In this document: one piece after another, positions 36,781-48,700 of the stretch
Layout of the letters: each line of letters begins with the position of its first letter
How positions within the stretch are numbered: position 1 is the stretch's first letter
From: Magnolia sinica
Taxonomy: Eukaryota > Streptophyta > Magnoliopsida > Magnoliales > Magnoliaceae
Direction of reading: 5' to 3'
Length of the DNA stretch: 64,000 nt
Assembly: GCF_029962835.1 (NCBI RefSeq)
Contig: NC_080582.1
Span: 22,762,032-22,826,031, forward strand
Notes under the pieces: model-generated
The model's input: the letters and a program-made list of their open reading frames with translations, nothing else
What the model was told of the DNA's origin: nothing
The model's database searches: none
Program-made: the position numbers and the translations under genes

Positions 36781-39069
36781 AAAACAGTCCATGGCCCACA
36801 TAATAGCTAGAAAATAATGGGTAGCGTTCGCAACATTCTGCACAACATGTTGGGCCTCAAGTAACGGCCCAAAGCCTAAATACATCAAGATGGGCTACAT
36901 GAGGGGCAACCCATGGCCCTAAAACATCGTGGCCAAAGAGAACATCCCATTCATGCATTATATTGGGCTTACAATCAGCACACAAGGTCCAAGTAAACAA
37001 TACTACGGGCCTAAAGGTTATGAATGGGCCTAAACAAAGTCTAAGGTGAACCTCCAAGCACCAAGGATGAGAATGGATCTAATAAATAGGCCTAATTAAG
37101 GTGGACATTCAACCACCAATGGGCCTAGAGGGGTCCACAATGGGGATATTTAACTACCATTGTCCCAAAGAGGCAGCCCAATAACAATCTACCAAGAATC
37201 AAGGCCCGTAGCCCGAGCACAATCATAAACAAGAAATGGACAGCTATATATATATACTACTCACATCACATGTTGGGCCTTAATAAAGTGGCCCAAGGCC
37301 TACATACATTACATGGGTCCAAAAGAGCAAAACATGACCCAATCCACATACAATAACATGGACCCATAGGAAAGGTTATGGCCTAAGAATAATGTTACCA
37401 AATCCATATATTATGGTGGGCCTAGTGGGCAGCCCATTATCTCAAATACATGGGAATGAATCACATCCAAGTTGGGCCTAAATGAGTCTTATAACATCAG
37501 CCCAAAAACTGATTAATTAGGTGGGCAATCAAGGGCCCAACCACACATACATTTCAACCCAACCAGCGCAACATAATGGTGGACATAGTCCATAAATTCA
37601 CTGGGCCTAGCTAGGATGTTCCTGCCTATCTGGGCCTACTAGAAGTCCTAAAAATTTGGTTAAACATAGGTTCTTATAACCCAACTAAAGTGGGCATCCA
37701 AGATGCATTAATCAAGCCCAAAAATTCTGAGGAATCAAAGCATGAAACATTCCCACAAGTCCTCTCAATATGGTCGGCCCCACACCCTTAAAATTCCAGC
37801 CACAAACAATGCATTCTTTTAAGGCAATAAGCTGGATTTTCAACCCACTTATCTTTCTAGGCCTGCTGAGGTCTATAAATATGTAAAATCAAGTGAATAA
37901 AATTCTCGGGGTGACCTGCAACATACACAGGGGGTCCCACCACATAGAGAGTGGCTATTCTACACATAAGTCAAATGGGCCTTACTGTTGGACTGGAAGT
38001 CCAGCAGTCAGCCCATAGCAGTGGGCGTCCCAACTAAGTGGGCGGTCCAATGGTCTGAACGGCTGCCCAAAATAAACTCAAGGTGGGCCTCACCATGGAC
38101 GCCCCTCCAAGGGTGGGCCACATCCAAGTGGGCCACACCAGATGGGTGGATAAAACATTACATCATGGTGGGCCAAATGAAGGTGGGACGGCCAGCCCAT
38201 GCTGGACGTCAACCACCATGGGACGTCCAGCATGGCTACTGGTCAGCCATGTCCCCTAAATTCTGGTAGTCCAAATGGCCCCCAATCATATATGATGGGT
38301 CCCAGCAAGGTGGACCATAGTGGAGGGGAAATTTTGATGTCATTAGACATGCCAAATATTTTTTACAGTTTATGGACAGCAAGGTGTTTCTGAAAAATCT
38401 GTTGCTGAAATTGTTGTTGTCCCCATCTTTGGCACCTCATGGGGTGGGCCTAGGCCTGCTAAACCAAGGGAAAAATAGGTAGATTTGATACTTCCATGTA
38501 TGGACAGCAAGTGGGGTCCACTGGAGTGGCTCACTTTCCCCAAAATCAAAGTGTAAAAAGTCCATTTCCAACATGCAACCCTACTGGACTGTCCAGAAAT
38601 TTCTGGACGTCCAGCCTCCTTTGGCCCATCCCATAGGCCTCAATCAAAGGTAAATGATGTGGGCCCTATCATACATTAAGGTGGGGTCCATACCTCAAAA
38701 AACCCTCAAAGAAATCAGGGATAAAAAGCCTCACAAATGGGCCTGAAACAATGCCAAAAAACAATGCAGCAAATGGGCCTGAAATTTGGACAGCAACATA
38801 TGCTGTCCATATTTCAGTCCTTAGAAAATATCCAAAGGGATTTATACCCAAATACATTAAGTGGGGTCCACCTTAAGGGACCATAAAAATTTCAGATCCA
38901 TTCCCTATCAACGATCTTCAAGAAAAATCAAGCATTTGTGGCCATCCAACTCATGCATTCAACATGTATAAGGACGTCCAGCCTAGTGGACCTGGACATC
39001 CCAAAAATCTGAGGGTCTGGGACGTTTTTGGTCTCATCAGCGAGCCACCAACATCAGGAGAAAAAAATG

Positions 39070-39108
39070 GAGAGAAAGAGAGAGAGAGAGAGGGAGAGAG
39101 AGAGATCA
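39070..39108. repeat. GA-rich low-complexity tract in the solo LTR
   Basis: Imperfect GA repeat (agagaaagagagagag and gagggagagagagagat); similar purine-rich patches lie at 39550-39665. Confidence 0.7.
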
Positions 39109-40154
39109 ATGGCCATAGGGGAGGATTTCAGTACTACGAATCCTCCACCACTCCATATCTTACATCGTGCATGCATGGATCTATACAATCCAAGAAACTT
39201 GCTGAGGTAGGGATGTCATCCCTATCATGCATGCTATGGTCTAGATGACCAAACAAGATCCTAGATCCAAGGAAATCCATCATGGTGGGTCCATGGAGAG
39301 TGGCCCACCATGGAAACGTGCATGCATGAAATGGGCCCTTGGCTTCTCATCTTGGAGCTATGTAGGACCTCCACCATTGATTAGTGAGTCCTATATACTC
39401 CCAAGTATGATAGAAAAGAGATGTAAAAGAAAAGAAGAGAGAAGCTTCAATAGGTAACACCCACCTTCAAGATCCACCCTCTCCTTCAAGGTACTAACTC
39501 CAAAGCTCCAAGGATGGTGTTCTAATGGAGGAGATGGAGTTTAGATGGTGGGATAGGAGAGAGAAAGGAGAAAGGTTGCTGGAAATTTGGGAGGGAGGTG
39601 GACGTTCCACCATGCAAGAGAGGGAGAAGGAGAGAAATGAGAGAGATGAGAGAGAGATGAGAGGTAGTAGCAATGTAATGATGAATTTGGGAGAAGGAGC
39701 TAGCCAGGGAAGAGGAATTCATCATGGCACATGGGAGAAGCAACCAAGATCTCATGATTACTCTCTAGAAAAGATAAGCAATCATAGTTAGGCTATAGGT
39801 AGCTAGCAATGAGTAGATATCATGGAAAAGAGTGAGCACGAGGTGGGCCCACATGGGAAAATGTACCCATGGGTCTAGGTGGGTCCCACATGCATGATCA
39901 AGGGCCAAGAATGGTGTGACCAATATCTCAAGATGTACATATCGAATTCATGCATGAGACGCGACGTTGGAACCATGGCGTCGATGCGGTCGCAATGACA
40001 TACATATCGAGTCGATCCGGGTCGGGTCTACATGACGGGATTTAAGGATGACCGTAAATGAAATCTACAGGTTACAGGTCACCAGGATTTGGTTGGTAGG
40101 ACCACAGGACCTAATAGAATAAAATGGATACTCAGGCTAGGGTCTTACAATAAG

Positions 40155-41409
40155 CATGTCCGCTAGATTCTCACCGATGTGAATCTCTCAAGAGTAGCAT
40201 CTTCGTCTTCTAGCATATGTCGAATGAAGCGATGACGAACATTAATGTGCTTAGTCCGGGAGCGATATGCTGAGTTCTTTGCCAAATTAATCATGTTTTC
40301 ATAGTCACAATGCACAAGCATAACTTCCTGTTGAAGCTCCAACTCATTCTTCATCCCTTTCAACCAAACAATTTCCTTGAATGCCTCCGTCACTGCCATG
40401 TATTCAACTTAAATATTGGAAAGTGCAACACAGACTGAAGCTTAAACATCTAAATGATAGCTTCGCCTGCTGGCATAAGAAAATAATTGGAGGTAGACCT
40501 TCTATTGTTCATATCCCCTGCATAATCCGAATCAACATAGCCTGCTAGTCTCTCCTCTAAATCTCTGAAATACAAGACGGAGTTCGTCATACCTCGTATA
40601 TACCGAAGTAACCATTTCACCACTTCCCAATATTGCTTACCGAGGTTTGACATGTATGTGGTCACAACATCAACTGCAGGTGAAATATCCAGTTCATATA
40701 GACCATGACATACATAAGATTTCCAACTGTACTTGCATAGGGCACATGAGACATATGCCGCTTTTCTTATCTCACATAGGGCATAATTTCGAAGAAAGCC
40801 GAAAGCGAGCAACGCAGGGAGTGCTAACTGGAATTTCACTTTTTCTAATCTGAACTTGACTAGAACCTTCTTATGATACTCCTCTTAAGAGGACCACAGC
40901 CTGCTCCTCTCCCTATCCATGTGTATATCAATGCCGAGAATTCACGTTACAACCCCTAGATCTTTCATTTTAAATGTCCTAGATAATTGAGTTTTTAACA
41001 TATTGATTTCAGACATGTTATGATCAGCAATAAACATATCATCAACATATATCACTAGAATAATGAATTCTCTGCCATTTAGTGCTCTAAAATAAACACA
41101 ATGATCAAATTCACTTCTAGTAAAACTCTTGCTCAACATGAAAGAATTAAACTTTATATACCACACATTGAACCCTTCTAGTTGCTTCATGTAAATCTTC
41201 TATTCTAATTCCCCATATAGAAACACAATTTTAACATTTAACTATTTCAATTCCATATTGTATTGGGCAACCAGAGCCAATACAAATATGATAGATACCT
41301 ACTTTACTACTAGTGCAAAAATCTCATTGAAATCGACACATTCCTTCTAATCTTATCCCTTCGCTACCAATCTGCCCTTGTACCTAACTAGTTTCTTCCG
41401 GAATATCCA
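40155..41409 (-). pseudogene. Ty1/copia reverse transcriptase and RNase H remnant (right fragment)
   Basis: The minus strand shows decayed RT with the catalytic YVDDMFIA (in the frame at 40942-41190), an RNase H part with GYVDSDYAGDMNNRRST (40450-40839), then VHCDYENMINLAKNSAYRSR and RTKHINVRHRFIR (40163-40399). Several frameshifts and stops occur. The tail reads IHIGENLADML at 40155, and its continuation is on the far side of the solo LTR. The N-terminal RT start WIFRKK abuts another LTR at 41410. Confidence 0.88.
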
Positions 41410-42415
41410 TGTAATGCCCCGAAAATTGGTACCCAAGTACATAGACTTCGGTCCTGAGTTTTCAGGTGTCAACTTAATAAAATGCAGATGTATCTTCATT
41501 CATATTCACATTTATTCAACACATGAATAACCAGAGTTGTGTAATTCAATTTAGTAGAACCAAAGCGAGATAGAGATAATGAAAATTAACAAATATAGGA
41601 CAAATAGTCAAAGTACAATTAAAAGTAGTGTCACTCAAATGAGGATTATACAAGCCACAATATAAATACCCAAGACGGTTAAAGTGTAGAGTTTTCAGTT
41701 TATGACGAATACTCCAAAACATACAGACGGTGGCACGAGACGATATAAGCCTACCCGTCTAAGGTCTCACTAGTACCTACATCAATGATATACCTAGTTG
41801 GTATTTTAAAACATCGTCCCAGGTGGGAGTAAGTAACTAACTCAGTGGTTTCATGAGTTCTAAGTCACACATGTTATCGACTCAATCAGTGCAGTTAATG
41901 ATAAAATAAGAAATCAAGCACATACTAAATACTCTTGTTAAATGCATGATGAAGAATATGAAACGATGCATACACCTCATAATCCAACACTCCCGAACAA
42001 GCGACTTCAACGCCTATTTCACAAATATCAACACTCCCTCATCATGCTACTCTAACACTAAATCGCCACATCATATCTAATATAATGCGGTTGATGTGTA
42101 TCTTAACCGAGTATAATTATTAAGTTCCATTCATCTAGCATATTGGCGAAGCTAGGATATCAATGTCATATCACTAGTCCTTATCTAAATCATGTAGCTC
42201 GTTGCGGCATGTATCAGCTCCTCACCAGTGTCTATTGATCCAAATTTAGGTGTCACATATTTATCTCATAAATCAACAATTCTAAAGGTACGATATGATA
42301 CCTAAATGTATAAGGATTAACTTGGTATGAGTCATCACCCAAACACCAAGCATGATCAATCGGTTCCGAGGTGCAGGCTTGTCACATAAAACTAAATCAC
42401 TACAAGGAAAGGGCT
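41410..42415 (-). mobile_element. Truncated gypsy-type LTR inserted in the copia remnant
   Basis: Starts at plus tgtaatgccccgaaaattgg, the mirror of an LTR end (…ggggcattaca on minus). It has the same general layout as the start of the solo LTR (gtaagtaactaactcagtgg, string of short AT-rich words). It ends where the SIRE-like LTR begins at 42416, so its other half may lie beyond the right edge of the window. Confidence 0.5.
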
Positions 42416-43744
42416 TGTCACCCAATTTCATTCATACCCAGATCGTTCGAACGATACTCTAGCACCACTTCTGAGTTTTCTTGGCTTTCCTCAGATAGCC
42501 AATATAACAAGGTTTTTCTGGCAAATCTTGAAAGAAACCAAAATAATAGAAAGGAATTTACAATATGTAAAATACCTGAATATCTCCTTCGTTGTAGCAA
42601 CCCGGTAGAACCAAATCAAAGTAGATGATTGAATGTCCAAGTTCAATGTCCAGTACTCGATTACAATGGTTCTAATTCTAATTGATTTTAAATTAAACCA
42701 AACAGGGCTTGCCTTAATTGATTTTGATTCCAAAGAAAGGGAATAATAATTCCTCTTTATCAAATTAGATTGGAATAGCAGAAACAAAATCAATTAAAAT
42801 AAAGCTAAGGAAAGAGAATATTAAATAAGCACACTTAGCTTAGATGGAGCACAGAATTATCTCTCAGAAGTTCGACGAAGATTGGCTTGAATAGATTAAT
42901 TAAATCGATGATTTCTTCTGAGATTCGTGCACTATTTATAAGTGAGAAGATCGGGTCTTCGACTGGTCTAGAGTGCTCTTCGACTAGTCGAAGCACTAAC
43001 AGATATTTAAAAAATCCGGCGGGATATGCTTTGACCGTTCTACGACTGGTCGTAGGTCACCTACGACTGGTCGTAGGTTTCCTTCGACTGGTCGTAGGTC
43101 CTGCAAATCTTCGCTGGACTTCGAGTCGAAGATTGTACGACTGGTCGAAGATCAGTCGACACTGTTCCTACGACTGGTCGAACAGATTCCTGGACTAGTC
43201 GAAGGCTAACAGATTTTATCCGAAATTTGTAACAAACTCACGACTGGTCGAGGAATATCTTAGACTGGTCGAAGCAAGTCTAGGACTAGTCGAAGAAGAC
43301 CTAGGACTAGTCGAAGAACAGACCAATCACATGTAAAATAAACATTCGGTTTATGTATCCGAAATGACCTACTTCTAAGGTCAACCTATGGTCAATCAAA
43401 CCTCAACCATGAAGTATGGACATTGAAACATTAGGAACAAGAGACCTTAAAGTATGAGCCTTGAAGTCTTGATGTAGATCAAACCTTGATGTAGCTCAAT
43501 CTTGAAAGTGTACAAACTGCCTTGAACTCTTCTTGAAGTCTTGCAGCTTGAGTCTTGTCTTGTGAGCAGTTCTTTCATTCAAGATTGATCCTTGTACTTG
43601 TGAGCTTTGCTTGTTGTGAGCTTAGCTTGTTCATGAATGTTGATCTTTGAAAGAGCTTCACTTAAGCAAGTTATATATAACATAACATTGCTTTTGTCAT
43701 CACAAATTTGACAACAGACAGGGATAAAAACTATAGCACTTACA
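42416..43744 (-). repeat. 3' LTR of the SIRE-like element
   Basis: The minus strand starts TGTAAGTGC after the purine tract and ends gggtgaca. A TATA-like cttataaatagtgc is near 42945. It contains an array of CGACTGGTCG-type words (42959-43320). The right limit is by motif only, and the tail differs from the visible 5' LTR. Confidence 0.6.
42957..43320. repeat. Array of semi-palindromic CGACTRGTCG motifs in the LTR
   Basis: About 13 copies of cgactggtcg/cgactagtcg-type words with matching arms, for example ctacgactggtcgtag, spread over 360 bases upstream (in transcription) of the TATA-like site. Two further copies are at 45637-45662. Confidence 0.85.
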
Positions 43745-43745
43745 A

Positions 43746-43757
43746 TCTCCCCCTTTG
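43746..43757 (-). promoter_or_regulatory. Polypurine tract of the SIRE-like element
   Basis: The minus strand reads aaagggggaga just before the LTR start TGTAAGTG, the expected plus-strand primer site. Confidence 0.75.
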
Positions 43758-44395
43758 TCAAATTAGTGACAAAACACATAACCAAACAAAAGTAAAACAA
43801 CTGGTTAATACCTGCAAATCAATATTCAATATTCAACATTCAACCAGTTTCATTCAACAAGATCAAACATATATTCCAGATCAAACATATACTCCCCTTG
43901 ACTCCCCACTCCCCCTGAGTAACATAACCAATGCTACTCCTCTCATAATCACATTAAGATCAAACCATTCTCCCCCTTTTTGTCACAATATGACAAAGGA
44001 GAACTAAATAAAGGAAGTCATGAGAGGAAACATGAGGAAGTAAGAGAGTATAGCAAAAGAGTCAGAGAGATACTCAAGATAGCATCACATATATCCAGAA
44101 TAAATATTACATCAAGAACAAATATCCAGCATAAAATCCAACTCAAACTCAAGCAAACAAGTGCTAAGTAATAAAGTTATTACGGAGACAAGTCTCATAA
44201 AAACTAGTCGAACTAGAACTTGATGACGGAGCAGAATAGAGGATCAAGTTGGTGCATGCCTTTGTTCAAGTGCCTTAGATATTTGTGCATGTACTTGAAT
44301 TGCAAATCATGAGCAACGAACATGTTTTTCAACTTAACATTAATATCCTCAACTTTTCCCTCTAATGCACTCGACGTGCATCAAATGAAGAAGGC

Positions 44396-45373
44396 TCAAA
44401 ATGGATCATTAGCTGAGTCAGAATCCAGTTCCTCAAAAATGTCATCCATATTAATATCAACACCAGCTTCTTCATGACCACCATCACCACCACCACCTTG
44501 TTCAGGAAGCAGATCCAACTTCATCTTATTAATATTTGTATTGTTGAAGATCAGATGATGGATAAGTGCTTCATCAACAGGCATATCGACTAACATATGA
44601 GTAGCCAATACAGTCATAAAATAAGCAAAAGGAATGTCACTATGACCAGGATGGAGTCGAAACTGAATAATGAAATGACAGATTAAGGATGGCAAACAAA
44701 TCTGAGTACCATTTGAGATAGCATGGATAACACGAACCATAAATGAAGTCAAGTCAAATTTATTACCCGAACGAGGATACAGATTAGACACAAAGATTCT
44801 GTGGAGAATTCTGTATTTGGGTAACAAATACCTTGCGGGGAGCGCATTCCCTTTTTGAGTCCATTGAACATCCATATTGCACAAGTCTCTAGTGAGCATG
44901 CATTTTTTAGCCATTGAGGGTTTATCAGTTAAATTATGAATTGGAATACCCTCATCATTCACAAGAATTTCCATAAGGGCTGAAATTAAATGACGATCAA
45001 CGTTAAATGGCCCTTCTCTAGTAGAAATTTGAAAAGTTAAATTATCCTGTGAAAATGCACTAATACATGTAAACATGGATTGGGCAATGGACCGGTATGC
45101 AGGCCCACCCCAATGCAATAAGTTAACCCAACCTACAGCTTCAAGCATAGGAAGGATGTCAAAAGGTGCAATATGATTGACATCAACAGGATGTTCAACG
45201 ATAACATTACGAGATCTAATATCCCTAACATATGATGGATCATCATTAGGAACAAGAAGATGACGCTTAGAGATAGCGGTCGATCTGGAGGAAGAAGAAG
45301 GACCACGTGAAGTAGTTTTTCTACCTCTAGAAGCCATTTGCAACAAGGATTTCAAGAAAATAGGAAGTTGCAA
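44396..45373 (-). CDS. Extra ORF downstream of pol (env-position ORF, putative plant transposon protein type)
   Basis: An intact reading frame of 325 residues; a likelier start is the second Met (45337, MASRGRKTTSRG, basic and serine-rich). The body has VGWVNLLHWGGPAYRSIAQ, GPFNVDRHLISAL, RILHRIFVSNLYPRSG and a long helical part, ending in a glycine-rich then acidic tail (DINMDDIFEELDSDS). This matches in outline the large family often called putative plant transposon protein, found after pol in SIRE-type elements where an env-like gene is expected. No clear membrane helix or signal peptide. Function unknown. It lies between RNase H (stop at 45761) and the 3' LTR, with a leader of about 390 bases that contains a donor-like aag/gttagt at about 45519. 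Confidence 0.7.
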   Translation of the reverse strand: MQLPIFLKSLLQMASRGRKTTSRGPSSSSRSTAISKRHLLVPNDDPSYVRDIRSRNVIVEHPVDVNHIAPFDILPMLEAVGWVNLLHWGGPAYRSIAQSMFTCISAFSQDNLTFQISTREGPFNVDRHLISALMEILVNDEGIPIHNLTDKPSMAKKCMLTRDLCNMDVQWTQKGNALPARYLLPKYRILHRIFVSNLYPRSGNKFDLTSFMVRVIHAISNGTQICLPSLICHFIIQFRLHPGHSDIPFAYFMTVLATHMLVDMPVDEALIHHLIFNNTNINKMKLDLLPEQGGGGDGGHEEAGVDINMDDIFEELDSDSANDPF

Positions 45374-45760
45374 AGGATTGAGAAGTGGGTTTGCTCAAAA
45401 CAGATTTTTCAAAATCTAAACCCCAAATCTCAATGATTTTCAAAATAGAAAGCTTCAAGAGAGAAAAGGAAACAATCTTGACACAAATCAGCAAGAAAAA
45501 CAGGATTTGGAACACTAACCTTAAAGGACTTGAACGATGGGTTCGACGAGTCGAAGTTCGGCTCCAAGGAGAAGAAAGAAGAAATGAGGAAGAAAGTGAA
45601 AAATCTCCAATTTGAAGTGAAACCCGTGTTCCACGACTGGTCGTGTATACTCACGACTGGTCGAATAAACCCCAAAAATTCAAATTTTCTTGCAATTTAA
45701 ACAAAAAATGGAATTTAATCTAGCAAATATATACAATATAATACAAGTAGGCATAAATTA

Positions 45761-46107
45761 TCAATTTAAAATGCACATGCCAAGATCAAATTTCATCTTT
45801 TTGAACCTGCTTTTATCAAGAGGTTTTGTGAAAATATCAGCACGTTGATCTTTAGTAGGAATATATTCTAGAGATATAACTTTTTCTTCTACTAATTCCC
45901 TTATATAATGAAATCTAATGTCAATATGCTTAGTACGAGAATGCTGAATAGGATTTTTTGAAATATTTATCGCACTGGAATTATCACAATGTAATAACAT
46001 AGAATCCTGTTTAATTCCATAATCACTTACATTCGTTGCATCCAAACAAGCTGTGTACATGCATTACCAGCTGCGATATACTCAGCTTCAGCTGTTGAAA
46101 GTGATAT
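45761..46107 (-). pseudogene. SIRE-like RNase H, C-terminal fragment
   Basis: Reads ISLSTAEAEYIAAGNACTQL from 46107, then DYGIKQDSMLLHCDNSSA, HSRTKHIDIRFHYIRELVE and FTKPLDKSRF to the stop at 45761. A frameshift lies near 46040. The N-terminal part is at 58966 and above; the nested element divides the two within the KKQNSIS-LSTAEAEY region. Confidence 0.9.
46103..46107. repeat. Target-site duplication, left copy (GATAT)
   Basis: gatat directly before the LTR start at 46108; an identical gatat follows the right LTR at 58961-58965. Confidence 0.92.
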
Positions 46108-48227
46108 TGTAAGCCCTGTATCCTAGACCGTACCGTTCCATAAGCTTCCGCGGTCTTTCCGGTCGAATTCCGGTAACCTTCGACCCTCATCCAGTATTTG
46201 CACTCGACCTGAATTCTCGTGCCGTTAACCCGAGTCGACTCAACCCAGGACTTATACCTTAGCGACCGCATCATCGCCGCGGTTTCGATGCCGCGACTTG
46301 CGCGCCGAGGCGATACCCTGGTTGGGAGTTGTGGGCCAGCGTTCGGTGCGAGGAAACGTCGCGCGTGCGAATTCCGAGAGAATCTCTACAAGGTGTCACA
46401 TCAATCAATCAATCCCATCATGTCAAGTACACATCACCTTTCACCCTTTCCCAAGCAAGCCCCAAAAGTTAAAAAGTTTCTTACAACCCATAACTCCTCT
46501 TACACCTTTTGCCAAAAAAGTCAAAAAAGGCTTCTTACACCCATCCCTCTCTCCCATCCATCACTCCATCACCCATCACTCCCTCTCTCTCTCTCTCCCT
46601 TACAAGTCTCTCTCTCATTTCAAACTTTCCCAAGCAAAAATCCATACGTATGAGTCCTCCCATGGTGAGAAAATTGCATTTGTGAGGCCCACCTTTCCTA
46701 CCCCTTCATCTCTCATCTCAACCATCCATTTCTCATCCTCCTCCATCAAAGAGAAGCACAAGGAGCTAAGGAAGCCAAGGGAGCAAGAAGATCAAGTGGT
46801 GGGTGTTTTGATATGGTAGATTTTGATGTTTTTAAGATGGGCCAAGTGAGGCCAACCGATCAATGGTTTGGATCTCACTTTGGACCCTAAGATGTGGCCA
46901 ATGGCCCACTTGGATCATCATGATCGTTCCATGATGGGGCCATTCTCCATGGACCCCATCATGATGTTTATTTCATTGCTAGGGTCATCTAGACCGTCTA
47001 ATTTAGTGGAGAAGGGATCTCCACCGTTGGATTTAATTTTAATGGACCCACATGTAATGGGACTCACTTGATGTGTGATTTAGTGCAAGGGAGGGCCCAT
47101 AGTGCAGGGGTCCCTCCATCACGCCGGTCTCACTCTCTATCCCTCTCTCTTTTATTTTATTTTATGTTAGTTTATTTTTTTTTTGTGATGAAGATGAGGT
47201 TGTGTGGCCCACTTGAATGGACCCCACCACAAGGTATGTATCCCATCCAAATCACCTACAAGTGGAGCCCACTTTGACTGTATTGTACCCATGCCATCCA
47301 TCACGTGGTGGCCACCTAAGCAGGGCCCACCTCCAACCAATATTGCAAGTCCAGCGTCCAGGGACGCTGGACGTTGCTGGAAAGAAACTCAAATATCAGC
47401 TTTTTCTAAAGCTTTGGGGTGGTCCACTCATGTAGGCCCCACCTTGATGTATGTCTTCAATCCACGCCGTCCATTCCGTTCCCAACCTTCTTTTAGGCGT
47501 TGAACCAAAAGATGGTGTCAACCCGAGGTCTTGGCGGGCCATACCATACCAAATGGCAGTTTTCACCATTGAAATCTTCCCTGACTGCCTATACGCCGAA
47601 ATATGCCCAATATTGGGCTTGTTGTGCTTGTCTAGAGCCATGGAGGGCCACTGGACGGAGTGGATTGTTTGGATGTGGACCCCACCTGTGAAAACCTCAG
47701 ATATATTGAAATCAACAAAAAAAATAAATAGATCACAGCAGCTACTGCTGCTGTGTCAGGCGATGCAGCAGGCGCTGCCTGCGCACCTGCGCTCGGGCGA
47801 GCGTACAGCCTCTCACGGCTGTAGCCGTGGGCCCCACCTTGATGATTACATGCCATCTAATCCGTTCATAGGGTGGGCCACTACCTGACGTGGGCCCACC
47901 CCAAAAATCAGCCTGATCCAAGACTCAGGTGGCCCACACCGTAAGGAACAGTGGGATTGAACCTCTATCATTGAAATTCCATTTTGGGCCCACAGAAGTT
48001 TAGGATCAGCATGAAATTTGTTTTTTGCCCTTCACCTAGGTCCAAGCGACCTTATCAACGGGTGGGATGGAATATAAACATTATGGTGGGCCCCACATGG
48101 AGCCCACAGTGATGCATGTATTCTCTGGCCACCGTCCAGGCGGACGGTGGGGCCAGCAATGATGTAAGTGTTTTATCCCCACCGTCCAGGGACGGTTGGC
48201 CTGTGAGTGCGTGGTGTGTGCGTGTGT

Positions 48228-48315
48228 GTATATATATATACATATATATAATATTATATTATATATAATATTATATTTACTGTATATATATTATATATTA
48301 TATCATATATAATGT
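48228..48315. repeat. (TA)-rich low-complexity block in the 5' LTR
   Basis: Runs of tatata and atattatatt; the same block occurs in the 3' LTR at about 57050-57145. Confidence 0.85.
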
Positions 48316-48359
48316 AATGATGGTGGGAGGCCCATCTCAGTTATTGTTAGCCCGTGATT

Positions 48360-48700
48360 GAGGCCCACTTTGATGTGTTAAGGGCCCATGGGTCGAGGCC
48401 CATTTAATGTGTTAGGGGCCCATGGGTTAAGGCCCGTTAAGATGTATTAGGACCTACGAGTTAAGGCCCATTTGATGTGCATATGAGGCCCAATTGGCGA
48501 GGCCCATTTGATACACATAAGGCCCATGTGAGTAGGCCCATTTGATGCACTCTAAGGCCCACAGGTCACGGTCCATTGCAATGCACATAAGGCCCATTGG
48601 TGCGGCCCAATGATGTGGCCCACTTGATGAATATAAGGCCCATATGATATGGCCCATTTGACGTATTTAAGGCCCAATGGGATGTACCTAAGGTCCATTG
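48360..48700. repeat. GGCCCAT tandem array in the 5' LTR
   Basis: Units of roughly 35-40 bases with aaggcccat, a variable spacer such as ttgatgtgcatatg, and aggcccat again. At least nine units. The 3' LTR has the same array (57190-57530). Confidence 0.8.

Larger units (their letters stand above)
33382..40149 (-). mobile_element. Solo LTR of a Ty3/gypsy element, 6.77 kb
   Basis: On the minus strand it starts TGTAAGACCCTAGCC and ends with ccgagtttggggcgtgaca. The same kind of ends bound the 4-kb LTRs at 46108-50168 and 55000-58960. Flanks are gtaag (33377-33381) and ataag (40150-40154), a 5-bp target duplication with one mismatch. The copia frame resumes across it. No primer-binding site or retroviral-type domain was found inside. 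It carries a large minisatellite. Confidence 0.8.

Noticed and set aside
44396..45373. Naming the extra ORF an envelope protein
   Set aside because: No signal peptide, membrane helix or fusion-type segment is visible; the position alone does not justify the name.
46219..47888. Several overlapping open frames within the 4-kb LTRs (also 55105-56605)
   Set aside because: Both LTRs show the same frames because they are copies. The translations have no domain, are low-complexity or MITE-derived, and differ by frameshifts.
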